Source: Elizabethkingia argenteiflava
GTDB lineage: Bacteria > Bacteroidota > Bacteroidia > Flavobacteriales > Weeksellaceae
Direction: 5' to 3'
Length of the DNA stretch: 43,569 nt
Assembly (NCBI RefSeq): GCF_009904105.1
Contig: NZ_JAAABJ010000629.1
Coordinates: 1-43,569 of the forward strand
Each line of letters opens with the position of its first letter. Within the stretch, counting starts at the first letter, position 1. Made by a program: the position numbers and the translations under genes. The notes beneath the pieces were generated by a model. The model saw only the letters and a program-made list of their open reading frames with translations, did not search any database and had not been told where the DNA came from. This document shows, piece by piece, positions 7,883 through 15,651 of this stretch.

Positions 7883-9358
7883 TTAGTAAGCTTTGGCGAA
7901 TAATACTCTTCTTTTAGAGGGTTTTCCAGTGATAAGAGAGGAGCCTTCCTCCTCCTCTCCATCAAGTGGAATACATCTAATCGTAGCTTTTGTTTCTTCT
8001 TTAATTTGAGCTTCTTCTTCAGCGGTGCCATCCCAGTGTGCTGATAGGAAACCTCCCTTTTCTTCCAATAAAAGTTTAAACTCTTCGTAAGTATCCACTT
8101 TTGTAATATGTGCATCTCTGAAGCTTTTTGCCTTATTGAAAATATCATGCTGTATTGTTTTAAGTAGATTTCCAATATAATCGGCTAATCCTTCGATGGG
8201 CACAATTTGTTTATTCATCGTGTCTCTTCGGGCAACCTCTACGGTTTTGTTTTCCAGATCTTTCGGTCCAATAGCTATCCTTATTGGTACTCCTTTTAGT
8301 TCATATTCGGCAAACTTCCAGCCGGGTTTATATTCATTCCGCTGATCGTATTTCACGTAGATTCCTTTGGATTTTAAATCGGAGATCACCTCATCGGCCA
8401 CCCTTCCAATTTCAGTCAATTGCTCATCATTTTTGTGAATAGGAATAATCACCACAGGAATAGGAGCTAAATTGGGGGGTAATACCAGGCCATGATCATC
8501 CGAGTGTGTCATAATCAGGGCACCCATAAGTCGTGTTGAAGAACCCCATGAGGTGGCCCATGCGAACTCTTGTTTTCCTTCCTTGGTGGTGAATTTTACA
8601 TCAAAAGCTTTAGCGAAATTCTGACCTAAGAAGTGCGAGGTTCCCGCTTGCAGGGCTTTTCCATCTTGCATCATCGCTTCAATGCAATAGGTTTCCTCGG
8701 CTCCTGCAAATCTTTCGCTCTCTGTTTTATATCCTTTTATAACCGGAATAGCCATAAAGCGCTCCGCAAAATCGGCGTATACATCCAACATTTTTTCCGT
8801 TTCTTCAATCGCTTCTTTTTCTGTTGCGTGAGCGGTATGCCCTTCTTGCCATAGAAATTCAGCTGTTCTTAAAAACAGTCGGGTTCTCATTTCCCAACGA
8901 ACAACATTGGCCCATTGATTGATGAGTAGTGGTAAATCTCTATAAGATTGAATCCAGTTTTTATAGGTGTTCCATATAATAGCTTCAGAAGTAGGTCTTA
9001 CGATGAGTTCCTCTTCTAATTTAGCTTCTGGATCCACAATAAGTTTTCCCGCGTGGTGCGGATCGTTTTTTAATCGGTAATGTGTAACTACAGCGCATTC
9101 TTTAGCAAAACCTTCAGCATTTTTTTCTTCGGCTTCAAATAAGCTTTTCGGTACGAAGATGGGGAAGTAAGCATTTTGATGACCTGTTTCTTTAAACATT
9201 CTGTCCATTTCATCCCGCATTTTTTCCCAGATGGCATATCCGTACGGTTTAATGACCATACAGCCTCTAACACCTGAATTTTCTGCCAAATCTGCTTTTA
9301 CGACTAGTTCGTTGTACCACTTGCTATAATCTTCAGCTCTTGAAGTTAATTTTGCCAT
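7883..9358 (-). CDS. proS: Prolyl-tRNA synthetase, type 3 (archaeal/eukaryal-like)
   Basis: The 491-residue class II synthetase charges tRNA-Pro. Class II motif 1 lies near residues 60-75 ([12 protein letters not shown]), motif 2 near 150-165 ([23 protein letters not shown], split by the loop) and motif 3 near 270-285 ([15 protein letters not shown]). The anticodon-binding domain is about 300-400, followed by a C-terminal domain ending in the conserved Tyr (LFAKAY). The absence of the bacterial INS editing domain marks the archaeal/eukaryal type. The C-terminal domain keeps a single Cys, so the usual four-Cys zinc site appears lost. A divergent lipoprotein gene starts 145 bases away. Confidence 0.96.
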   Translation of the reverse strand: MAKLTSRAEDYSKWYNELVVKADLAENSGVRGCMVIKPYGYAIWEKMRDEMDRMFKETGHQNAYFPIFVPKSLFEAEEKNAEGFAKECAVVTHYRLKNDPHHAGKLIVDPEAKLEEELIVRPTSEAIIWNTYKNWIQSYRDLPLLINQWANVVRWEMRTRLFLRTAEFLWQEGHTAHATEKEAIEETEKMLDVYADFAERFMAIPVIKGYKTESERFAGAEETYCIEAMMQDGKALQAGTSHFLGQNFAKAFDVKFTTKEGKQEFAWATSWGSSTRLMGALIMTHSDDHGLVLPPNLAPIPVVIIPIHKNDEQLTEIGRVADEVISDLKSKGIYVKYDQRNEYKPGWKFAEYELKGVPIRIAIGPKDLENKTVEVARRDTMNKQIVPIEGLADYIGNLLKTIQHDIFNKAKSFRDAHITKVDTYEEFKLLLEEKGGFLSAHWDGTAEEEAQIKEETKATIRCIPLDGEEEEGSSLITGKPSKRRVLFAKAY

Positions 9359-9444
9359 GTTTTGTATATCAATTAATTTAACTTTTATTGGAAAGGTTTA
9401 TCTAAATAACAAATTGTATATTTATCCCATAATATTGGGTGAGA

Positions 9445-9471
9445 TTGGTATAATTTTAGCAATCTATTTTG
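9445..9471 (+). promoter_or_regulatory. Probable promoter of the Gly/Trp/Tyr-rich lipoprotein gene
   Basis: TTG at 9445-9447 and TATTTTG at 9465-9471 are 17 bases apart. They resemble the -33/-7 pair of Bacteroidota with one base missing from the -7 box. The box ends 32 bases before the ATG at 9504. Confidence 0.4.
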
Positions 9472-9503
9472 CAAATATATTGATAAAAATTAAGCTTGTA
9501 GTT

Positions 9504-10400
9504 ATGATGAACAATAAAACGATAATTGGTATGCTCAGTTTGTTTAGATGCAATCTGTTAACAAGTTTGGCATTGATGGGTACGCTTACTTCTTGTGCAT
9601 CTTACCTGAATGGTTATACTGAAACAGATGGAGCTTATTATGATCCTCAAAGGGATAGTGTACCCGACTATGGAACCTACGCTTCCTCAGAGCGTCAAAT
9701 AGGAGATTATTATTCTTATGATGATGTACCGAATGGGCAGAGTGTAATAAGGCAAGGTCAGGATAATCAGAAGGCTCAAAAGGAAAGGTATAAAAATTGG
9801 AATGGAGTAAATACAGATTCAGATTGGGGTGAGTATACGGGTACTCAAACTTATGTCAGTCACAATTATTATGGAGGTATGTGGGGATCTTATTATGGTT
9901 GGGGCGGGTATTATCCTTACTTTTATAATCCCTATTGGGGGTTCGGTTGGGGTTACCCTGCTGTGTCTTGGCGTATAGGATTTGGATGGGCTGGTTATTA
10001 TCCAGGTTGGGGTTACGACCCATTTGGGGGCTGGGGCTATCCTTATTATGGTGCTTATTATAGAGCAGGATATTACCGTCCGCCCTATAGAACCCGATAT
10101 GTGGGTGGAAATCTTGGCGCAACAGCTTTTCGAAACCAGCAGGGTGTAAGGTATCCTAACCAAGGTAATTATAGAGTGCAGCGACAGTCTGTACCTCAGC
10201 GCTCATGGAATGATTCAGATTCAGGGATAAGAAGAGATAATGGTTTTAACCGCTCTATGGAGCGTCAGGCTGTACCCCAGCGTTCTTGGAATAATAGTAG
10301 GCCTTCTGATGGCGGGTTCCGTGGAAATAGTGGATTTAGCAGTGGAGGACAGAGAAGTATGGGTTCCGGTAATGGTTTTAGAACGGGTGGTAGAAGATAA
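9504..10400 (+). CDS. Gly/Trp/Tyr-rich putative lipoprotein
   Basis: The start at 9504 gives 298 residues with a lipoprotein signal (hydrophobic residues 17-28, then TSC with Cys31). The frame is open further upstream, but that part overlaps the proS start and promoter. Residues about 110-205 are low complexity, built from G, W, Y, P and F (for example YYGWGGYYPYFYNPYWGFGWG). The tail is rich in Arg, Ser, Asn and Gly, with two copies of a QxVPQRSWN motif. I recognise no enzyme domain. Similar proteins next to proS have been given names such as vitellogenin-like in Chryseobacterium-type genomes (from memory). It is probably an envelope-anchored, aromatic-rich surface or assembly protein (inference). 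The FadL-like gene follows after 55 bases, probably in the same operon. Confidence 0.75.
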   Translation: MMNNKTIIGMLSLFRCNLLTSLALMGTLTSCASYLNGYTETDGAYYDPQRDSVPDYGTYASSERQIGDYYSYDDVPNGQSVIRQGQDNQKAQKERYKNWNGVNTDSDWGEYTGTQTYVSHNYYGGMWGSYYGWGGYYPYFYNPYWGFGWGYPAVSWRIGFGWAGYYPGWGYDPFGGWGYPYYGAYYRAGYYRPPYRTRYVGGNLGATAFRNQQGVRYPNQGNYRVQRQSVPQRSWNDSDSGIRRDNGFNRSMERQAVPQRSWNNSRPSDGGFRGNSGFSSGGQRSMGSGNGFRTGGRR

Positions 10401-10455
10401 AAAGTGAGAATAAAGAATAAAATGTTATATTTATGATGAATAAAGAAAATATAAA

Positions 10456-11865
10456 ATGCAGAAAAAAATAGTTCTATTGATAAGCCTTTTTCCTGCCGTA
10501 TTGTTTTTACATGCCCAGGAAAATACAGAAATTCGTAATGCTGCTACAGTTTACGGGAATAATATGACTTTGGGTACTAGCCGATACCTCGGAATGGCAG
10601 GGTCCATGGGAGCTATTGGCGGAGATATCTCTGCTACCAATGTGAATCCCGCTGGATTAGGGGTTTATATTACAGGAGATTTTCATGCAACATTAGGGAT
10701 TAATTCCTATAAAAATACCTCTACCCTAAATCAGAATAGCTTAAGTTATAATAAAAACAACACCAATTTAAGTCAATTTGGAGGGGTGCTTGCTTTTCCG
10801 CTTTCCGGAAGTGATTGGAAATACCTTAATATAGGGATCAATTATCTCAATCAGAATTTGGACGATTATATAGAAACCCCAGGAGATCATGATATTTACA
10901 GGGATTTACAGGGGCAAGGCATCCGGGATAGAGTCAGTTTCGATGGGCATAGCTATAACCGAACGGGACATTTAACCAAAACCAATTTTGGTGTAGGGGG
11001 AAACTATAAGAATAAACTGTACGTAGGTTTGGGGCTTAATTTTCATGCTGTAGATGTTAGACAATGGGATAGTTATCGAATGCAGTTTGCTTCTGATCCT
11101 GATGATCAAAAAGTATTTTATAATAAGCAGTATTCACCTTATGATGAGTCTTCTGTAGGATTTTCAATGGCGGTTGGTGCAATCGGTAAACTGAATGATT
11201 TCTTTCGTTTGGGGCTCTCTATAGAATCGCCTACATGGTGGGATACTGAAAGGAATTATACGAGTTATTCTAATGCTGATCCTAAAATTTATAGCGATGA
11301 TAGGGATTTTCGAACACCAGCTAAAGCAAGCTTTAGCGCGGCATTAATTCCGTCCAAAGATTTTGCATTTAATATAGATTATACATTGGGCATTTCAAAA
11401 CCAAAATATACTTCTTCCATAGATCAAGGTTCTGTAAATGAATCTCTTAATCAATATTTTAATAGCTCTTCCAAAAATCTTTCTGAGTTTAGAGTGGGCG
11501 CTGAATACAGAGTTGCAGGGCTGCGGCTGAGAGGAGGCTATTCTTTTGCCAATAATCCTTTTGATCAGCAGGAAATACCGAGTATTCATGCGGGCAATAA
11601 GATTGAGAATGTAAACTATAATAATCTATATGTTGGTAAAAGAAATATTTTAGGTTTAGGAATCGGATATGATTTCCGTTCCTTTTATGTAGATGCAGCC
11701 TATCAAAATATACGATATGATTACGATAATCCATTTTTTAACGGCGAATATTTTACCACCGATTCTAGTATTTCATCTAAGGGGGTTAATTTTAAGGAAT
11801 CCATCGTTTCTACAGTAAAAAACCAGCAGAATAATATATTTATTACAATGGGCTATAAATTTTAG
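10456..11865 (+). CDS. FadL/OmpP1-like outer-membrane protein (copy 1)
   Basis: The 469-residue protein has a signal peptide (residues 1-20, ending LHAQ) and a mature start, NAATVYGNNMTLGTSRYLGMAG, here broken into NAATVYGN and GTSRYLGMAGSMGAIGG. It contains NVNPAGLG, the motif shared by FadL/TodX-type and PorV-type barrels. The rest alternates polar and hydrophobic residues as expected for beta-strands, and it ends in Phe (MGYKF), the outer-membrane sorting signal. Relatives carry hydrophobic molecules across the outer membrane; the substrate here is unknown. A close paralog follows at 12229. A terminator at 11884-11927 separates them, so they are transcribed separately. Confidence 0.85.
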   Translation: MQKKIVLLISLFPAVLFLHAQENTEIRNAATVYGNNMTLGTSRYLGMAGSMGAIGGDISATNVNPAGLGVYITGDFHATLGINSYKNTSTLNQNSLSYNKNNTNLSQFGGVLAFPLSGSDWKYLNIGINYLNQNLDDYIETPGDHDIYRDLQGQGIRDRVSFDGHSYNRTGHLTKTNFGVGGNYKNKLYVGLGLNFHAVDVRQWDSYRMQFASDPDDQKVFYNKQYSPYDESSVGFSMAVGAIGKLNDFFRLGLSIESPTWWDTERNYTSYSNADPKIYSDDRDFRTPAKASFSAALIPSKDFAFNIDYTLGISKPKYTSSIDQGSVNESLNQYFNSSSKNLSEFRVGAEYRVAGLRLRGGYSFANNPFDQQEIPSIHAGNKIENVNYNNLYVGKRNILGLGIGYDFRSFYVDAAYQNIRYDYDNPFFNGEYFTTDSSISSKGVNFKESIVSTVKNQQNNIFITMGYKF

Positions 11866-11883
11866 TTTTTTAGCTCATCTCTG

Positions 11884-11927
11884 ATCATAAAAAAGGCTTA
11901 CCATTTTTGGTAAGCCTTTTTTATGAT
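11884..11927. terminator. Terminator after FadL-like copy 1
   Basis: A 19-bp perfect stem (core AAAAAAGGCTTACC and its complement) has a 6-base loop ATTTTT. The T-run lies within the right arm. Confidence 0.88.
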
Positions 11928-12228
11928 GTCAGGTATGCATCCTTATCTCTGTAAAGGTTTTATAAATGCATATCCATATGAGGTTACATAATCTCAAGAA
12001 AAAGAGTAAATAAGCATATTTGGCTTCAATTCGAAAATGTGGAATTAATTTAACTAAAATGCGCTAAAATATGTTGTTTTATTAGTATAGTTAGGTGATA
12101 AAATTCAGATATATGATGTGAAAAAATAAAGTATTTAGTTTATAATTTATAAAAATAAAAAAATAAAATATTATTTTTTATTTATAATAGAAAATAAATT
12201 ATTAATTTTATTGAAAATAAAAAATAAA
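11928..12228. other. AT-rich leader of the second FadL-like gene
   Basis: No gene is visible. The last 120 bases before the ATG are almost entirely A and T, with repeated AAATAAA-type words and near-complementary A-rich and T-rich runs. I find no exact TAnnTTTG box close to the start. The composition contrasts with the paralog upstream, which has only a 55-base gap. Confidence 0.5.
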
Positions 12229-13650
12229 ATGCAGAAAAGAATAATTTTATTACTGAGTCTTCCTGCTGCAGTGTTTTTGCATGCTCAGGATGCTGCGGAG
12301 GTTCGTAACGCAGCTACAGTCTATGGAAACAATATGACCACAGGTACAGCCAGGTCCTTCGGAATGGCAGGAGCAGTGGGAGCTTTAGGGGGGGATCTTT
12401 CTTCCGTACAGATCAACCCTGCAGGTTTAGGTATTTATACTAAGGGTGATCTCCAAGTAACGGTGGGACGGTATTCTTATAAAAATACCTCTACAATGAT
12501 AGACCATGATTATTCTTATAACAAGAAGAAAAAAACTTTCGATCAGTTAGGTGGAGTAATTGCACTCCCTCTAAAAGGAAGTAAATTGAAGTACCTGAAT
12601 GTAGGTGTAAGCTATGTAAGAAAAAATATAGATGATTTTGTAGCTTCACCAGGAGACAAGAATGTTTTTATAGATAACTCTTGGACGGGTTCAGATGGAA
12701 AACCTGTTCTAGATAAACTAATTTATGATGGGCATAAATATGACAGAGTGGGGCATTTATCTAAAACAAATATTAGCATTGGAGGAAATTATAACGATAA
12801 GCTTTACTTAGGCGTGGGCTTTAATTATCATAAGGCAGATCTCTCTCAGTGGGATACTTATCGTATGAAATTTGGTTCACAACCCAAATCAAGTGTGATT
12901 TATGATAAGCAGAGTACGCCTTATGATGAATCTTCCAAGGGATATTCTGTCGCTGCTGGAGCCATTTTTAAACTGACTGATGGGTATCGCCTCGGGATAG
13001 GTTTCGAATCTCCGATATGGTGGAATATCGAAAGGCAGGCTACTCAGTATTTAGAAAAAGGCAAGAAAAAGGTGAGTGATGATAGGGATTTTAGGTCACC
13101 TGCAAAGGTCAATTTAAGTGCTGCTTTAATGCCTGTTAAAAACCTTACCTTAAGCGCAGATTATTCCCAAGCAATTACAAAACCTAAATATACTTCGCCT
13201 ATAGAAAAGGGTAGTATGAAGGAGGTTGTAAATGAATATTTTAATACTTCAGTTCGATATGCTTATGAATTTAGAATGGGTGCAGAATATACAATTGATA
13301 ACCTTAAGCTTAGAGCCGGTTACGCCTTTGCTGAGAATCCGGTCAAAGAAAGAAATATAGCAACGTTAGGCCGGGATAAATCTATTACCAACGTACGCTA
13401 TAATAATCTGTATGTGGGTAAGGAAAATATATTAGGCTTTGGTGTGGGATACACTTTTTTCCGTTCCCTCTATATCGATGCTGCTTATCAGAATCTTCGA
13501 TATGAATATGATAATCCGTTTTTTGATGGAGTGTATTACGCCAGAACCTCCAATAATAGTCGCGTAAAGGTTGCGAATAAAGAATCAGTAGTTACTTCGG
13601 TCAAGAATCAGCAGCATAATATATTCCTTACTTTAGGTTATAGATTTTAA
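12229..13650 (+). CDS. FadL/OmpP1-like outer-membrane protein (copy 2)
   Basis: The 473-residue paralog of the protein at 10456 is alignable over its whole length and, by eye, about half identical. It shares NAATVYGNNMT, FGMAG, INPAGLGIY, SYKNTST, DDRDFRSPAK and YDNPFFDG. It has a signal peptide ending LHAQ and a C-terminal Phe (LGYRF). The start at 12229 matches the paralog (MQKR...); an in-frame TTG at 12211 lies in the A/T-only leader and is unlikely. The two copies are a tandem duplication that has diverged, with a terminator and long leader between them allowing separate control. Likely substrate is hydrophobic, but not known. Confidence 0.85.
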   Translation: MQKRIILLLSLPAAVFLHAQDAAEVRNAATVYGNNMTTGTARSFGMAGAVGALGGDLSSVQINPAGLGIYTKGDLQVTVGRYSYKNTSTMIDHDYSYNKKKKTFDQLGGVIALPLKGSKLKYLNVGVSYVRKNIDDFVASPGDKNVFIDNSWTGSDGKPVLDKLIYDGHKYDRVGHLSKTNISIGGNYNDKLYLGVGFNYHKADLSQWDTYRMKFGSQPKSSVIYDKQSTPYDESSKGYSVAAGAIFKLTDGYRLGIGFESPIWWNIERQATQYLEKGKKKVSDDRDFRSPAKVNLSAALMPVKNLTLSADYSQAITKPKYTSPIEKGSMKEVVNEYFNTSVRYAYEFRMGAEYTIDNLKLRAGYAFAENPVKERNIATLGRDKSITNVRYNNLYVGKENILGFGVGYTFFRSLYIDAAYQNLRYEYDNPFFDGVYYARTSNNSRVKVANKESVVTSVKNQQHNIFLTLGYRF

Positions 13651-13677
13651 CCCGAATACCTCCAATTCCGTTCTTTA

Positions 13678-13714
13678 AAAAAACAAAGGAATGCTTAGCA
13701 TTCCTTTGTTTTTT
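13678..13714. terminator. Bidirectional terminator, FadL-like copy 2 and ZIP gene
   Basis: A 17-bp perfect stem (core CAAAGGAATGC and GCATTCCTTTG, flanked by A and T runs) has a TTA loop. It lies between convergent genes and can work in both directions. Confidence 0.9.
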
Positions 13715-13720
13715 AGCCTG

Positions 13721-14413
13721 TTAATGATGATGAAAGAGATGTCCTATATAAGCCACGCTGATTCCCAAAAGGACTAATATTATTTTTTCTATATCGAGTG
13801 TATGATTTTTATTGCCTTCAAAAATAATAACAGAGGATATATGTAGGAATATACCACTTACAATGGCAAGAATATAAGTCTGAGATGCTGCGGTGAAATA
13901 GTGTCCCAGCAACATGCCCAGAGGAGAGGCTAAGGCGAATAAACCAATCACGATCCAAGCTATTTTTCTATTGGAGTTATCGTTAAGGAGAAAAGCACCC
14001 ATTACAAATGATATCGGGATATTGTGAACCAAAATCCCCTGGAGATAAGGGCTTATTTCCTGAGGCATTTTGCTCAGGGGAATACCTTCTATAAAGGCAT
14101 GAATAAACATGCCGACGATTAAGGCGATAGGGAAGATCTGTTTTTTGTCTTCCTGATGATGGAAATGCCCATGCTCAAAACCTTTGGTGAGGCTTTCCAG
14201 GATCAATTGCAAGATGACACCCCCTAATATCCATATGCCGATGGCGTGTGTATTGCTTTCAAAAACTTCTGGAAAAATTTCCAGGACCGTCATGCTAAGT
14301 AAAAATCCCGCGCTGATAATGAGTAAGCGCTTGGCTAATTTTTGTTGTTTTCCAAAATAGTAACCCAAGCCAATACCAGATAGTACGCTGAGGACAAGAA
14401 GTAGATAAATCAT
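13721..14413 (-). CDS. ZIP-family metal transporter
   Basis: The 230-residue inner-membrane protein has about seven or eight hydrophobic helices. The fourth and fifth carry the ZIP metal site: MFIHAFIEGIPL near residue 103 (His, Glu) and VHNIPISFVMGAFL near residue 130 (His, Asn). A His-rich loop (HGHFHHQEDKK) precedes the fourth helix, and a His-rich tail (HLFHHH) ends the protein. The family imports Zn(II), with some Fe or Mn. The gene abuts the methyltransferase gene upstream (start at 14413, its stop at 14414) in one operon. The promoter of that operon overlaps an inverted repeat next to a Fur-family regulator gene. Zinc control is a natural inference. Confidence 0.88.
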   Translation of the reverse strand: MIYLLLVLSVLSGIGLGYYFGKQQKLAKRLLIISAGFLLSMTVLEIFPEVFESNTHAIGIWILGGVILQLILESLTKGFEHGHFHHQEDKKQIFPIALIVGMFIHAFIEGIPLSKMPQEISPYLQGILVHNIPISFVMGAFLLNDNSNRKIAWIVIGLFALASPLGMLLGHYFTAASQTYILAIVSGIFLHISSVIIFEGNKNHTLDIEKIILVLLGISVAYIGHLFHHH

Positions 14414-15136
14414 TTATTTTTTTTGAAAGAGAATAATACAGCGTGCAGTGTTTTCAGTGAAGGGGTTAAGTTGATAATCCCCCCACCGATCGATAAAAGA
14501 AAGGTGGTGCTTTTCTGCTAAGGATATTAGCTTCTCAAAAGAGTGTAGCTTTACTTTTTCTTGGTAGTGAAAATCTTTGTCTTCAGTCTTAAATCTAATG
14601 TTTTTTATCACCCTATTATCTTCTATTCTCTTTTGAATATTAAAGGTAATATTTTCTTTAGTTGTCTGATATTCGGGTTCTAATGTGTTTTTCACATAAT
14701 CCGCATTCAGAAAATCAAGAACAAATAATCCTCCCGATTTTAATATTTCTGCAACCGATTTAAACACTTTTTCATCGTCTTTATCATCTTCAAAATAACC
14801 AAAACTGGTGAAAAGATTCATTACGCATTCTACCTTGTCACCCGGAATGGGTTCTCGCATGTCGTGTACTTCAAAATGCAGATCCTGGGTTTCAAATTGT
14901 TTATTATATCGGATACTGGCTTCAGAAAGATCGAGCCCCAACACTTGGTATCCCTTTTTATTGAGGTACACAGAATGTCGCCCTCGACCACATGCCAGAT
15001 CTATAAGAGCCGAATTTTTAGGCAGCTTAATTTTATTTAATAGTTTATCGATGAAGTTTTCAGCTTCAACATAATCTCTGTCTTTATATAAAATATGATA
15101 ATATGGTGTATTAAACCAGCTTTCGAACCAAGCCAT
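14414..15136 (-). CDS. Class I SAM-dependent methyltransferase
   Basis: The 240-residue protein has a Rossmann-type SAM-binding fold: LIDLACGRGRHSVYLNKKG (motif I, about residues 42-60), VLGLDLSE (acidic residue of motif II), and VMNLFTSFGYF (motif IV region). The substrate is not evident; it belongs to the broad Methyltransf_25-like group. The start at 15136 (MAWFESWFNTPYYH) is chosen because a TTG-N19-TAACTTTG promoter lies upstream and its start point would fall downstream of the alternative ATG at 15178. It is the first gene of an operon with the ZIP transporter and is divergent from the Fur-family gene. Confidence 0.85.
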   Translation of the reverse strand: MAWFESWFNTPYYHILYKDRDYVEAENFIDKLLNKIKLPKNSALIDLACGRGRHSVYLNKKGYQVLGLDLSEASIRYNKQFETQDLHFEVHDMREPIPGDKVECVMNLFTSFGYFEDDKDDEKVFKSVAEILKSGGLFVLDFLNADYVKNTLEPEYQTTKENITFNIQKRIEDNRVIKNIRFKTEDKDFHYQEKVKLHSFEKLISLAEKHHLSFIDRWGDYQLNPFTENTARCIILFQKK

Positions 15137-15159
15137 TGTTTTGTTTTTTTTAGTAGTGG

Positions 15160-15189
15160 CAAAGTTAGAAAAAATCACTAATATTGCAA
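15160..15189 (-). promoter_or_regulatory. Promoter of the methyltransferase-ZIP operon
   Basis: On the minus strand TTG (15187-15189), 19 bases, and TAACTTTG (15160-15167) form an ideal Bacteroidota promoter, 23 bases upstream of the ATG at 15136. The -33 element lies inside the inverted repeat at 15184-15200. Confidence 0.7.
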
Positions 15190-15200
15190 CAGTGTCGCAT
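15184..15200. promoter_or_regulatory. Inverted repeat, candidate Zur/Fur-family operator
   Basis: TTGCAACA, one base G, then TGTCGCAT form a 17-base inverted repeat with a 1-base spacer, as is typical for Fur-family sites. The inner seven bases of the arms differ at one position (TGCAACA against TGTCGCA). It covers the -33 element of the methyltransferase-ZIP operon and lies 23 bases upstream of the Fur-family start codon, so one site could control both. Assignment to Zur rests on context (ZIP transporter). Confidence 0.55.
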
Positions 15201-15222
15201 TATTTTTTTATTGAAGGATGAA

Positions 15223-15612
15223 ATGGGGAATAAGAGAAATACAAAATCCAAGCAACAGGTTTTAGAAATTCTTAAAACTGAAAAAGGAGCTTTATGTCAT
15301 GAAGTCTTTCAGGACAGGCTACGGGATTCTGTGGATAGGGCGACTATTTATAGGATTCTCAATAGTTTTTGTGATGATGGTATTGTCCATCGCATTATTA
15401 GCGATGAGGGGAAGCAGTATTTTGCTTTAAGCCAAGTATGTTGTGCAAAAGAACACCGGCATCATCATTTTCACTTCCGTTGTTTAAAGTGTAAAAGGGT
15501 TAGTTGTATGCCAGAAGAATTAATGATCGATTTCCCGAAATCTTACCACGTGGTCCAATTGAATGCTTTTGCATCGGGATATTGTCCAAATTGTGTAGAA
15601 AAAGAGGAATAG
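15223..15612 (+). CDS. Fur-family transcriptional regulator (Zur-like)
   Basis: The 129-residue metal-dependent repressor has an N-terminal winged helix (about residues 8-70; DRATIYRILNSFCDDGIVHRI holds the recognition helix) and a C-terminal dimerisation domain. That domain has the His cluster HRHHHFHFRC at 79-87 and two CxxC pairs, C87/C90 and C121/C124, which form the structural zinc site. The ATG at 15223 is preferred over a TTG at 15184 that lies inside the operator-like repeat. The gene faces a methyltransferase-ZIP operon. Context favours a zinc sensor, but Fur or PerR cannot be excluded from sequence alone. Confidence 0.85.
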   Translation: MGNKRNTKSKQQVLEILKTEKGALCHEVFQDRLRDSVDRATIYRILNSFCDDGIVHRIISDEGKQYFALSQVCCAKEHRHHHFHFRCLKCKRVSCMPEELMIDFPKSYHVVQLNAFASGYCPNCVEKEE

Positions 15613-15627
15613 CCTTTTTAAAATGTG

Positions 15628-15635
15628 TATTTTTG
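15628..15635 (+). promoter_or_regulatory. -7 box of the RNA methyltransferase gene
   Basis: TATTTTTG fits TAnnTTTG exactly, lies just past the stop of the Fur-family gene and ends 16 bases before the ATG at 15652. It excludes the GTG at 15625 as a start codon. Confidence 0.5.
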
Positions 15636-15651
15636 TGGGATATTTTATGTT

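Noticed and set aside
9357-9503. Upstream extension of the lipoprotein reading frame
   Set aside because: It would overlap the proS start and the likely promoter and would bury the lipoprotein signal peptide in the middle of the protein.
9819-10163. Two long open frames antisense to the Gly/Trp/Tyr-rich lipoprotein gene
   Set aside because: They arise from the low-complexity Gly/Tyr/Trp codons read backwards; composition is Ile/Thr/Pro/Ser-biased, and neither has a promoter or recognisable domain.
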